From Turnera subulata (lineage: Eukaryota; Streptophyta; Magnoliopsida; Malpighiales; Passifloraceae): DNA of 64,000 nt. The notes under the pieces were generated by a model that saw only the letters and a list, made by a program, of their open reading frames with translations, was not told the origin of the DNA and searched no databases. The stretch covers positions 19,611 to 83,610 of the forward strand of contig JAKUCV010006891.1 of the NCBI GenBank assembly GCA_028386065.3. The letters are read 5' to 3'. This document shows, piece after piece, positions 1 to 10,089 of the stretch. The translations under genes were made by a program, and so were the position numbers. Every line of letters starts with the position of its first letter. The stretch's first letter is position 1.

Positions 1-314
1 GATTGTCATTGTGGGCCCCACTCTTCTCCAAGCTTATTCTCCATCTCTTCTTGAATTTCTTGTGAGAACGAATCTTGGACATGATTCTAAAAGTGAGCTT
101 GTGATGATGAACTTTGAGCTTGTTAGAATACATCCAAGTTCCTTGCTTGTCGTTATTGCATCCTCCATTGTCGTCTTGGCGTGCATTATTCTTCCAGTCT
201 CTAAACTTGCCTAGGTGATTTGCATCACGACTGCACCATAGGTGTTATGGGCTTATCAGACCAGTTAGACTCACTGTTCATATAGTCAACAAGTGGACCA
301 TAAGAGTTGAAAAC

Positions 315-1830
315 CTAGATGGGATCAGTAAGCCCACGGTCCACTAATACAGAATCTCTGTCATAATGCTCTCGTGGTGTAGTAATTGGGGAGAGATGGT
401 AGGGAGCCTGATCAACAGACTGATTGATGCGAGCATCCTTGTTCTCCTCCTGATTTTTGTCATTAATTGCACAATTACGAATTAGTGTCCTTAATTCAAA
501 AGGATCTGGTGATCCCGCCGCTGATTCCTCCACCAATTCCGCTGGATCATCCGAGAACCGTTTCCTTGCCGGAGTTCGTCCGAGATCATCCCCCCGCTTT
601 AAGAAGGTTTCGGGTGAGGTGCACGGTGAATAACCAGTAGTCAGAGCGGTCCCTAGTCCACTGCATGGGGGGTATTCCATGATAGAGATAGAATAAGATT
701 GGCCAACAATGGTCACAGGGACCGTTTTGGCAATGGGACCTGCGAAACATTTCATGATCTGTAACCTAGCATGATCCAACTGCAGTCTGTGCTACGTCTC
801 CTCCGCCACAGTAAAACAGAGCCACCAATGTAAAAAACTCCTTGCACCAAGCCTGAAGGGGTATGCCACGAACAGAGATCCAACAGGTCCGGTTAACAGG
901 GCCAAGCCCTTGCTTCCATGGTTCAAAGGACCAGAAGCAGTCCTTTACCCAGTCATAACCCTCCAGACAGAATTGCGCCATAGAGGGTGTAGAGGGAAAA
1001 CACACAAGCACGCTATCACGCCCCACCTGACTAACTGTAACCTCCGAAACCCCATGCAACGTGAACAATTCCTGAATTGCATGGCTATCCTGTGGTTTTC
1101 TCAAAGCACCAAAAGCACACCGTGTGAGCCACGATAGAGTATCAGGGGGAGGGGAGAAAACAATACCTGGCTGCGTCTGAGAGGGGGCTGGTGTGCCTGT
1201 ATCCGCTCCCTCAATAACACTGACATAAGATCGACCTGGGGCCACATGTGCCGCCTTCTACATCCGGCTAGGTGGGGTAGGTGTAGGCTTTTGGGTTCTG
1301 GCCCTTGCCATATTGGCCCTCAGTGACCCACCCCCTACTTGATATTTGTTCAGGTCTGCGAGGATCCTCTGTATGTCTCCTCCATTGCGAAAACGCACAA
1401 AACCGAATCTCTTGCCAGAGCGACTAGTCTTGGAGGGGATGAAGACATCTACCACTTCACCAAGGCGTGACAACTGTTGGTAAGTCTAAATGGTGGACCA
1501 CTCCTGTTGGTAAGTCTAAATGGTAGACCACTCCGTTGGTAAATTTTCTACGTAGATACTTGCCACTGTGGTATTGCCAATAGCCCGTTGGACCTGTTGG
1601 CGACTCCACTTGGAGAAGAATGAGTGTTTTGAGTGAGTTTGGGTACTGGAAGAGGGATTGTTGGCTGAGGGAGGTTGTTGTTGGGGTTGAGGGATTTGAG
1701 GATGTGATTGGGGAGTGGAGGTCGGGGGTAGGCCGGGTGACATGAGGATGGTGAAGGGTTGTACGCCTACAGCTCGTCCATGATTCTCACCCGCCGGCGT
1801 GAAGTCGGGTGACATGGGGGTTGGGAGCAT
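315..1830 (-). pseudogene. LINE ORF1 remnant (RRM + DUF4283 region)
   Basis: This is a decayed first ORF of a plant L1-type LINE, read on the minus strand in pieces. The piece at 1830-1516 is proline/serine-rich and enters an RNA-recognition motif (VENLPTEW). The piece at 1473-1258 continues the RRM, with the RNP-like string RFGFVRF. The piece at 1245-766 resembles a DUF4283 domain (CWISVRGIPLQAW), and the piece at 779-315 is a hydrophilic tail. In-frame stops and frame changes separate the pieces, so no single protein can be made. In this family RRM plus DUF4283 proteins are RNA-binding ORF1 products that package LINE RNA. No endonuclease or RT ORF follows within the window; bases 1-310 carry only weak tail-like coding signal. 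A 30-bp tandem duplication (1475-1534) sits inside the RRM. The LINE origin is inferred from domain order. Confidence 0.7.
1475..1534. repeat. 30-bp tandem duplication inside LINE ORF1
   Basis: A 30-bp unit beginning TGTTGGTAAGTCTAAATGGT is present twice in direct succession (1475-1504 and 1505-1534) with one difference, and a partial third copy follows. On the minus strand it duplicates ten codons of the RRM, each copy containing an in-frame TAG. It therefore postdates or contributes to the loss of the ORF. Confidence 0.8.
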
Positions 1831-2195
1831 AGGGAGAGGTTTTAGGCTTTAGGTTTTTATTGCTTAGAAAAGATCCTATTTATACTAATCCCAAACCCTA
1901 ATTTCGTCTAAACTAACCCAAAACCAAGTCAAAATAGGTTTTTTTGACTTTTCCAGAATTTTTAGGTGCCGACCAGTATTTTTAGGTGCGACTTCGGACT
2001 ACCCAAATAGACTAGGTTTTAATTTGAGCCCACATGAGTTGGACACTAAATAAAACCTTTACAATAAAAATCCAACTAACTTAAGCCCATATTAATCAAC
2101 CTAATTAATAATGGACTAGACCCAAAATAATAAAATAATAAAAAAAATATAAAACAACCACATGTCGACATTAAGCCTCCTTCCAATAATGATAA

Positions 2196-3022
2196 TTAAG
2201 GTGGCTTCTCATTAAGTTTTCTCCTAAGCTTGCTTAACTTGATTTCTTCTTGAAATTCTTGTTCAATCCAAGCTTGTGTAAAATGATTCTTCATGGGCAT
2301 CTTTGGGCAAGCTTTTGTGATTGAAACTTGGAATCCTCCCTTTGTGCTTGGTGCATCCTTGATTACATTAAAAGGGCATCTAGCAATTGCATGACCCAAC
2401 CTTTTGCAATACCAGCATGATTCTGGCAATTGTTCATACTTGAATCTAATCCACGGGCGCTGTGAATCAACTGCAGTGCTGTTAAAGCCCGTTAATAATG
2501 GTTTATGGACCCACAAGGCTACCTTGAGACGATTGTTGCTCTGTGGATTAATAACCTTTTCCAGGGAAATTTGACAATCAAGCAACCCCGGAAAGGAGTT
2601 GCCTATTAGTTTGCGTTGTCCTCATTCATATGATCAAGAGGGAGCCCATGAACTTGTATCCAAAAGCAGGATTTTCCAAGGTCCACTTGCTCCCAAGATA
2701 AATTTGAAGGCCACTCTTTGACCACAATATGGCTGTTCGAAATAAACCATGGAAACCCAACAGCCACCTTTAATTTATCATCCTCTCTTTCAAATTGGAA
2801 CAGAAAGATGTTTGACCCCTTACTGAATACCTCAATTTTCCAGCACAGGACCAAGTTTTACTCATGATGGACTTAGCAAAACCTTGCCCAAAAAATCTAT
2901 CAGAAACAATTCTCCCCAACAGGCATTTTTTTGAAATCTGGGCAATTTCAGCTACAGGACCAGTTAAAGGCTCACTAAAGTTGGTAGCCTTAAGAGCAAG
3001 CTCTAAATGTTCTATGTTCAGA
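2196..3022 (-). pseudogene. Second LINE ORF1 remnant (DUF4283 + CCHC zinc knuckle)
   Basis: A second, different LINE ORF1 relic lies next to the first. Minus-strand pieces at about 3022-2860, 2854-2606 and 2585-2196 form a DUF4283 domain (FGQGFAKSIMSKTW, then CFWIQVHGLPLDHMN) followed by a CCHC knuckle of the zf-CCHC_4 type (SCWYCKRLGHAIARCPF). A frameshift near 2860 and a stop near 2590 break it. Such proteins bind nucleic acid as LINE ORF1 products or as domesticated derivatives. There is no RT part beside it, so it is a truncated copy or an orphaned fragment. The knuckle cysteines and histidine are all present. Confidence 0.7.
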
Positions 3023-3765
3023 ATAAAATAGCAAGACTATGAAGCGAACTCAGAGAGAAGAAGTAACAGTACCTCAAACAAGTAGTACCTCAAACAAGTA
3101 GAGCAGATACTTAGAAGCACAGATCTGCTTTGTTGTTGAGAAAAAACAAAAGCTTTAGGACCCAGAGAGAGAAATAAGAAAAAATATCTCAAAAACCCAA
3201 CTATAATCTTATCAACTTATCCCAAACACTTTCCCATGCATTTATGATTGCTCCAAAAAGGGTGTTGCGAGAGAAACAAGAACCATTTGTAGGGATCAGT
3301 TACCAGAATGAGGATTAGATTACTGTTTTTCTAGTAGTTGGTTTTTTCTCTCTCCTATGTTTCTCTCTCATGTTTCCCACCTAGTTTGAAGACTTTCTAC
3401 TTTGCTTTTGTTCATATCTAATAGTTGCCATCTGGTATTTTTTGTTCATGCTTTGTTTGTCAGTTTATCCCCCTATTTTTGTGGTGCATGTTTATGTCTC
3501 TCTTCTAATTTTTAGTTTGCCGTTTTTCAACATGAATGTTGTACTCTCCAGTTTCTATAAATATATCATTATGTTTTTGACACAAAAGAAAAAATTACTT
3601 CCAAGCTCTTAACTAAATTCTATATAGAAGTTTGATTTGATTTCAAAGGGCAACGAGCTTAGTGCAAAGTTTTCAAAACGAGAACTGAATTTGTCAAGAT
3701 AATAAACACTCAAGCATACAAAAAACGCACCCGCAATGTATTCTAAAGCACAAGAGGGAAATGAA
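3023..3765. other. Intergenic; ALG8 3' UTR side
   Basis: No coding exon was recognised. The stretch is AT-rich with T-runs. Bases just below 3766 should contain the ALG8 3' untranslated region on the minus strand. Nothing else can be supported. Confidence 0.5.
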
Positions 3766-6700
3766 TCAGGTGGACATCATTATCCATCTTAACTGCCATA
3801 TCCATGAATACATCATTTGCATTGCACAGTAGAGGGAAACTAACAAAAGAGGCAGAAAAGGAAGCTTATCACCGAGAAGAAGAGGGTGCAAAATCTGACC
3901 CCATATCTCAATAAGCAATAAACCAAACAGATAACTCTTCCCAGCCCATCCAATATGGAATCCTCTTTTTTGAACAACAGAACCGGAGCCTCCTTTTGAT
4001 TTCAACTCTTCACCGCTTTTCTCTGCTGGAGTAAATTGTGCAGAAAAGCCATACCACATTAGAACGGAGTGCAATATCAACAGCAACGCCTTAATTGGAT
4101 ATTCTTGGGCTTCATACAGAAGCGGAAATAACGAGTAGCAGGAAGCTGCATAGAAAAAGGTCACATCCCTCATCATCAGTCTATATAAACAAAGAATAGA
4201 AAACAAGAACAACGGTGAATTAGAAAACCATGTATTAACTAGCAGAATCCCCACTGCCATTCAATTATTTGTTATACTCCAAAACTGAAGTGATGGAAAC
4301 ATTCAGAATCACATCATAGATGAAAAAGAAAAAATGACACAAGGAATTGGATCTCATAAACCAAGTGGTCAACGCAGATGTAGAGCTTCCAAATTTATCA
4401 ATCCAGAATTAAATCAAGCATTTAAATATGCGCATAATCAGACTGAAAACTAAAGATGGACATTCTGCAGCCTGCAGGTCAAGTAAACAGGTTTATTCCT
4501 CTGAGGTCTATTCAACCATTGACTACAAAACTGAAGTACAACTCCCCCTTGGTACCAGCAGCATTGGGTTACAAGTTACTTGCAATGATCAGTTATGCCA
4601 CAAAGTTTATCAAGTATGCTAGTTACAACCCATAAAAGGTAATAAAGCTTATAATTCTTGTTAGCACTGGAAAAGACAAGTTTTGTATTAGGAAAAGTTG
4701 AAACAAAAATTGCTCATCTGGTAGCCATACATGGTCAAACACTCAAACCCCTCTCATTGCTAAAAGTTTATAATGATCAGTTATGCCACAAAGTTTATCA
4801 AGTATGCTAGTTACAACCCATAAAAGGTAATAAAGCTTATAATTCTTGTTAGCACTGGAAAAGAGAAGTGTTGTATTAGGAAAAGTTGAAACAAAAATTG
4901 CTCATCTGGTAGCCATACATGGTCAAACACTCAAACCCCTCTCATTGCTAAACCTTATGAAACTGTTATCTCCCAAAATTTCAGAAGCTAAAATTCAGAA
5001 CAACTAGCAAATGCTAAGTGGGGGTGAACAAACTTACTAACACCAAAAGTGGCAAAATTCTAGTAATGGATCAAGCAAAACAAGAACATATAAGCACAGA
5101 AATTAGATGATACCATAGACATAAAACTGGCAAAAACTGCATGCGACATGATCACCAGGTCAATAAATAAGCATTTAAAGAATAGATGTAGAATGTTCAC
5201 TAGTCAACCTACTAACTCCCACCTAGCATTTAGTGAAACAGCATTGGCAAGAATAGCATACCTATAGAAAGCAAGAAATAATGCCTGGCATCCTCAGAAT
5301 TTTGAGCTGCAACAATAGCTAAGGGGATGATGAAATGGAGTGATGCTTTCTCGTGAACATGCCATCCAAATAAAAAGCCACATGTATAAGCATAAGCTAT
5401 CCATCTACACACCGAACCTGGCCGGGGATTCTTCCAAGCCCTAATAAGACAAGGTGATAAGGAAAGCAAAACCATGACGAATGTAGTCGAGGGGGTTATC
5501 TGCCATATATAAACATTATATCTGTCAGCCTCTTGGAAATAAAAAATGTGAAACTAATTATTATTTATATTCAAAAGTAAACTATGAATTATCACATCCA
5601 TCAGATGATCAAACATGTTAAAGTTGATCAGTTGTCTTGATTATTGAAGGATTGATGAGCTGGTTTTTCTCTGGAAAAGAGGAAAGAGTGCAAGTTGTGT
5701 TCAGCGTGCTCTGTCATTAATGCACTGTCTGTTGTGTCTTTAATGCTATGTTTTACTTTAATTTAAAGTAGCTGTCAGGATTAGCTTTGGAGAATGAAGT
5801 GTTCGCATGCTTAATTTATTATGTCCAGGCATGCCAAAGCCTAATTAGGTAGTCTTAGCTAGATGCTATATTGTTAGACTACATTCTCTAGTTGATGTAT
5901 TGGAAAACCTTAGTCCAATTAGAATTGGAACAAATAATCCAATCAGTTTTCTCATTCTTGAGTGTGTTTATCTTGTAAAGTATATGTTTTATACCTTGTT
6001 CATAGTTTAAATTTCTAGAATTTTCTGTTTGAATACTCTTGGTGTTCTTCATTGAGTTTTTTAGGATGATTCTTTGAGAGATTTGTCAGACACCAATTAT
6101 TTTCTTTTCTGAGTGTTCTCTGAGAGTAATCAAGGTTGTTTGATCACAAATACAACAACCTTTCAATGTCAGAATTATAATTCTTCAGCAAGTGTTCTAG
6201 GTGTTCTAAATGTTCTTTAGTGTTCTTGAATTTCTGGAAAATTTCCAGAATTTGTATAAGGGCCTTGCACCAAATTTGCCCACAAGTTTCTGTTGTGCTG
6301 CTCTCCCATTTCCAACAAAATAAGGTCCACACAGTAACCAGCCGTATGGACTATACAAACCTCACTACTGCCAGTACCATATTTTCAAAGGCAATGACCA
6401 AAGAGACAAAACAATGGTGTCGATGCTACAATTTCAATAAAGTAGATACTTTGTCATATTGGTAGAATCATCCTAACTGGGGTTTCAAGGATGAAGCTTT
6501 TACACACTAGTCACTTAGTCAAGCTTATTTACTCTTCTCTCTCCCAAAATAAACATTCTACTTAGTCAAATTGTTTCATGCAAATTGTTTCATGTAGATG
6601 AGCCCAGAGATCCAATTTTCTAGTGCTTAAGACATTTATTATTGTCAACTTCATTGTCACTCTTTACTTTTAATCTAGAAATAAGAAATGTCAAAAAGAG

Positions 6701-8375
6701 TAGCAAAACACCAAGCATAAACTATCTACTGACTTCAAAATTTAAGCAAATACTAGGATAAACAAAATCTGGATCAAAGTATCTAAAATTACCTCAGGCA
6801 GGATAATAAAATGCGATGAATCACCAACAAGCCCACCAGTGAATGAGGTTGCTGGTGCCTTGATTTCCAACCCAAGTTTTCTTAGCAAGAAAGTGAGCCC
6901 TTTATCCAATATAATATAGAAAACCCAAAAATTTGGTGCCCAGTATGCATGGCAAAGACCCCTGCCAAAAGGAAACAAGCGAGCAAGAACTTGTTGTATC
7001 TGGAAAGAACGAAGTAAATTGTTAAATAATGCAGCAGAAAAGTGGCTGGTCAGCTGTTGAGATGTGATGCATAGTTAAAAAAACACCAGTCGCTATCTGA
7101 ATCACTAAACAAAGACCAGCTAACGAACCGAAACCTCACCAAAAACTAAGATTGCAGAAACCTGGCTGGTCAGCTGTCAGTCATTGTACAAAGGTCAAAC
7201 AACTAGGGAAAATCATTGCTGTCAAATACAGTCAGATAAACAAATTCAAATCCAGTTAGTTCCCCATGCATAAAGCAGATGCAAAGCAATTTGTTCTGCA
7301 TAAGCCTTATAACAGAATGGGAATAGCAGCAATGCACATTCTTATCTCAAAGTGCGAGCATTTTTTGGCATATTCGGAAATGGAAATTTTAAACAACAAA
7401 AACTAATTTTAATGTACCAAATTGTTTGAGGTGTATTAACCATTAACCATGAAAGACTATAAACCAATGTACATCCACTGAAAGAAACTCTAACACGAAC
7501 AGAGGCCATAATGGTCTTCCTAACTATTATATAACACAGAAATAAAAATTGGCAAACTTAAGCCTATTGTAGGATGGCACAGGGAAGTAGCATCAATTCT
7601 GTGAAGAGCTAAAATAAGTGGAGATATAAATTACCTGCCCATGATAAGAAAATGGACCATACGAAGCAGCAAAAACTGCCACTACAACAGCCCCCATAGC
7701 GGAAAGCCTGCCAAAACCCTTTACCAAGCCTTTCCAGCAATAATGCCTCAGCAAGTACACAAAGAAAACCGGCGCAGCAACTGCAAACAAGTGCTTGAAG
7801 CACAACAAAACCGCAAAAAAGAAGCCACCCATCAAATCCCTTCCTTCTTGTAGGTAAGAAATGGACAGAAGCTGCAACCCAAGCAAAAACCCATTGTACT
7901 GGAAATGCATATTATCCACAATCACAAGCCCAGGCGACCAAACAACCAATACCCACAACAAAACCTTCTTCCTAGGCTCCAAATTCCTAGTCAATCTATA
8001 AACCCCATACAGAAGGGATAAATCTGACAAAATCACACTTACTCTCTGGAAATAGATCACTGCGTTAGACTTATAGTTAAGTCCCTCGTGAATGTGTACA
8101 ATTTGCGGGTCGACAAAACGGGCAAAAAAAGAGAGGAAGTACTCAAAATATGCAAAGAAAGGAGGGTAATCGAGAGTCCAGGGGCTGGTCTCATCCAGGT
8201 ACCATTGAGAGAGAGGTAGGGAGTGGGTCAAAGCAAGCCAATGCCTGTGGACCTCAAAGTCCGTACTGTGGTATGATGGGATCAGGAGGATTTTGAAGGT
8301 GGCCGCTATACCAAAGAACCAGAGGAGCTGTGAGATGCTTGATTGGTTCTGGAATTGGGGCTTTTGGTCTTCCAT
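3766..8375 (-). CDS. ALG8: ALG8, dolichyl-P-Glc alpha-1,3-glucosyltransferase of N-glycan assembly
   Basis: This ER-membrane enzyme adds the second glucose, from dolichyl-phosphate glucose, to the lumenal Glc1Man9GlcNAc2-PP-dolichol precursor before oligosaccharyltransferase transfer. The coding exons are 8375-7635, 6999-6793, 5499-5262 and 4145-3766; all introns are GT-AG and the phases join exactly to give 521 aa, close to the roughly 506 aa of Arabidopsis ALG8. The first lumenal loop carries the family signature [12 protein letters not shown] and [14 protein letters not shown] (residues about 38-85). Many hydrophobic segments follow, with [16 protein letters not shown] in exon 2, HVHEKA in exon 3 and [14 protein letters not shown] in exon 4. 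The start codon is the first Met before the hydrophobic segment. A GTGAGT donor at 8718 suggests an intron in the 5' UTR. Intron 3 contains a tandem duplication. No coding lesion was seen. Confidence 0.93.
4584..4952. repeat. Tandem duplication in ALG8 intron 3 (period 188 bp)
   Basis: Bases 4584-4764 recur at 4772-4952 with only a couple of substitutions (AGACAAG/AGAGAAG and TTTTGTAT/TGTTGTAT). The copies are separated by 7 bp. They lie wholly in the intron between ALG8 coding exons 3 and 4, so the protein is not affected. Confidence 0.9.
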
Positions 8376-9299
8376 TGTAACAAGACAGCTAAAGGAGCAG
8401 CTGACGATTCACCGTAACAAAAAAAAATGCCTCCTTTATCTGAATCAGAGAAGTAATACTTAATACAATAACAAAAACAAGCAAGTTTAGATTTAATATA
8501 CTCTAGCTTGGAATTCAACTAATACTCGCTAATTCGTTGATAATCACTAATAATTAAACACTCACAGTAACTGGAAAACGAAATTTTTTTAATGCATATT
8601 TCACATTAACTGGTAAAAAAAACAAAGAAAAATCTAGTGGATGAGAAGCATTATTGGTTGGTGCAATTAAGTAGATTAAGAGCAGAGGATATCCAAACCT
8701 GGAGGAGTAAGCACTCACCGTCGCAGGAGAAAGTGATCAGTCGGTGAAATTCCCGGCGTCACCATCGGCCGTGGGGGGAGAGGGCGGCGACGGCGATCTT
8801 CATGAAATATTATGCCTGGAAAGTTGGAAATAGAGGTGAACTGATGATGTGGGGAGAGAGAGTGAGCCGGATTTTGTTTTTTTTTTTTTTTTTTTTGGTT
8901 TAATGACTCGTCCCTCAAAAAACAAGGGCAAACTTTCATTCAACACAATTTAATTTTGATGGAATATTAATTTGGTTTATCTAATAATTTATTTGTACAA
9001 TTTAACTTGGTAAATAAATTATGGTGAATATCATTATTATTATCTAAAAAAACTCTTTTTTACCGAATTTATCCTAGTAAATATTTTATCCATAAACCTA
9101 TCCCCTTTGTCATAATCTTAATATCATCTTCCTATTCCTAATATTCTTTTGATTTTCACCTATGAAATTAATTATTCTTATTTGTTTTATCCTCTCATTT
9201 TCACCTATGAATACGCGGCCCCTCTTAATAATTTTTTTTCCTCAATTCATCCCTAGTGGTACCCAAAATTGAAATCGATAAAACTTTAGAACTCTCTCA
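8376..9299. other. ALG8 5' UTR/promoter and spacer before the hAT element
   Basis: On the minus strand a probable untranslated first exon of ALG8 ends at 8719 (GCGACG, then GTGAGT), with a likely acceptor just upstream of the ATG near 8390. A GA/GGCGGCGA-rich patch at about 8740-8870 fits a 5' leader. A long A/T run (about 8876-8900) separates it from AT-rich sequence with no recognised gene up to the hAT target site. Confidence 0.5.
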
Positions 9300-9307
9300 A
9301 CGCTGGC
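9300..9307. repeat. 8-bp target site duplication of the hAT element (left copy)
   Basis: ACGCTGGC immediately precedes the left TIR and recurs exactly at 13279-13286 after the right TIR. Confidence 0.95.
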
Positions 9308-9325
9308 TAGGGGAGAGCATAATTA

Positions 9326-9378
9326 CCGAACCGATTGAACCGAGCCGATACCGACCGAAAACCGACGGTATCGGCTCG
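9326..9378. repeat. hAT left subterminal ACCGA motif cluster with 13-bp inverted repeat
   Basis: Several ACCGA or CCGA motifs are packed together. A perfect inverted repeat CGAGCCGATACCG (9341-9353) and its complement (9366-9378) flank a 12-bp spacer that itself contains two ACCGA copies. The right end (about 13110-13266) is also rich in TCGGT, CCGAC and GGCACGGCAT motifs. In hAT elements such subterminal repeats bind the transposase BED domain; that role is inferred here. Confidence 0.7.
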
Positions 9379-9919
9379 AAATTTGGGACAATTCAGAGCC
9401 ACCCCCTCCGACATAACCGTGCCGTTAACACCGCAACGTCCACTCGGTAGGATGTGGGTTATACCGTCGGTTATCGGCACAGGCCGTACCGACAGTAAGC
9501 CCACATTCCACACAGGCCATAGCCCACCACACACAGACCAGCCCGACAAACCTTTAAAAAAAAAAAAAACCCAACCCAATTGAAATTAGGCAATTAGGCT
9601 AACCCTAAAAGGATCGAAGCACTGAAGCAGTCAGCAGCCTCTCATTTTTGCTCGATACTCTCTCTCTCTCTCAGCCAAAATCCGCCTCCGTCTGTGGCTG
9701 CTTGCGGCTGCGGCTCCTTTTAGAGGTCGCGGTAGCGACGGCGACGAGAGTGAAGCAGTGTGAAGCCCAACTTGATTCAATTCACTGTTCAGGCGTCGAA
9801 ATCCCCAAATCGTCTTCCAATTTCAAAACCCTAAAATTCCCAATTCGGCAATCCCTATGTTCGATTGCAATTGTAATTGACGAATTTGTATTCAATTTTT
9901 GTGTTTGCTTTCTGTGTCT

Positions 9920-10050
9920 GTTTTCTGGGTTTGCTTGCTCTCTATTTCTTTGTTTGTTTTCTGGGTTTGCTCTATGTTTCTGGGTTTGCTTTCTTTTCTG
10001 GGTTTGCTCTATGTTTCTGGGTTTGCTTTCTTTTCTGGGTTTGCTTTCTT
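9920..10050. repeat. Tandem repeats in hAT transposase leader
   Basis: The motif TTTCTGGGTTTGCT is repeated about seven times in alternating longer units (TTTCTGGGTTTGCTCTATG and TTTCTGGGTTTGCTTTCTT). It lies just upstream of the transposase ATG and downstream of the presumed promoter. It makes long spurious hydrophobic ORFs. Confidence 0.8.
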
Positions 10051-10089
10051 CTCTTGGTTTTCTTTCATTGTGTTCATGTGTTGTGATAG

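Noticed and set aside
315..1830. A host RNA-binding protein gene
   Set aside because: RRM plus DUF4283 order, broken frames and lack of splice sites joining the pieces fit a LINE ORF1 relic better.
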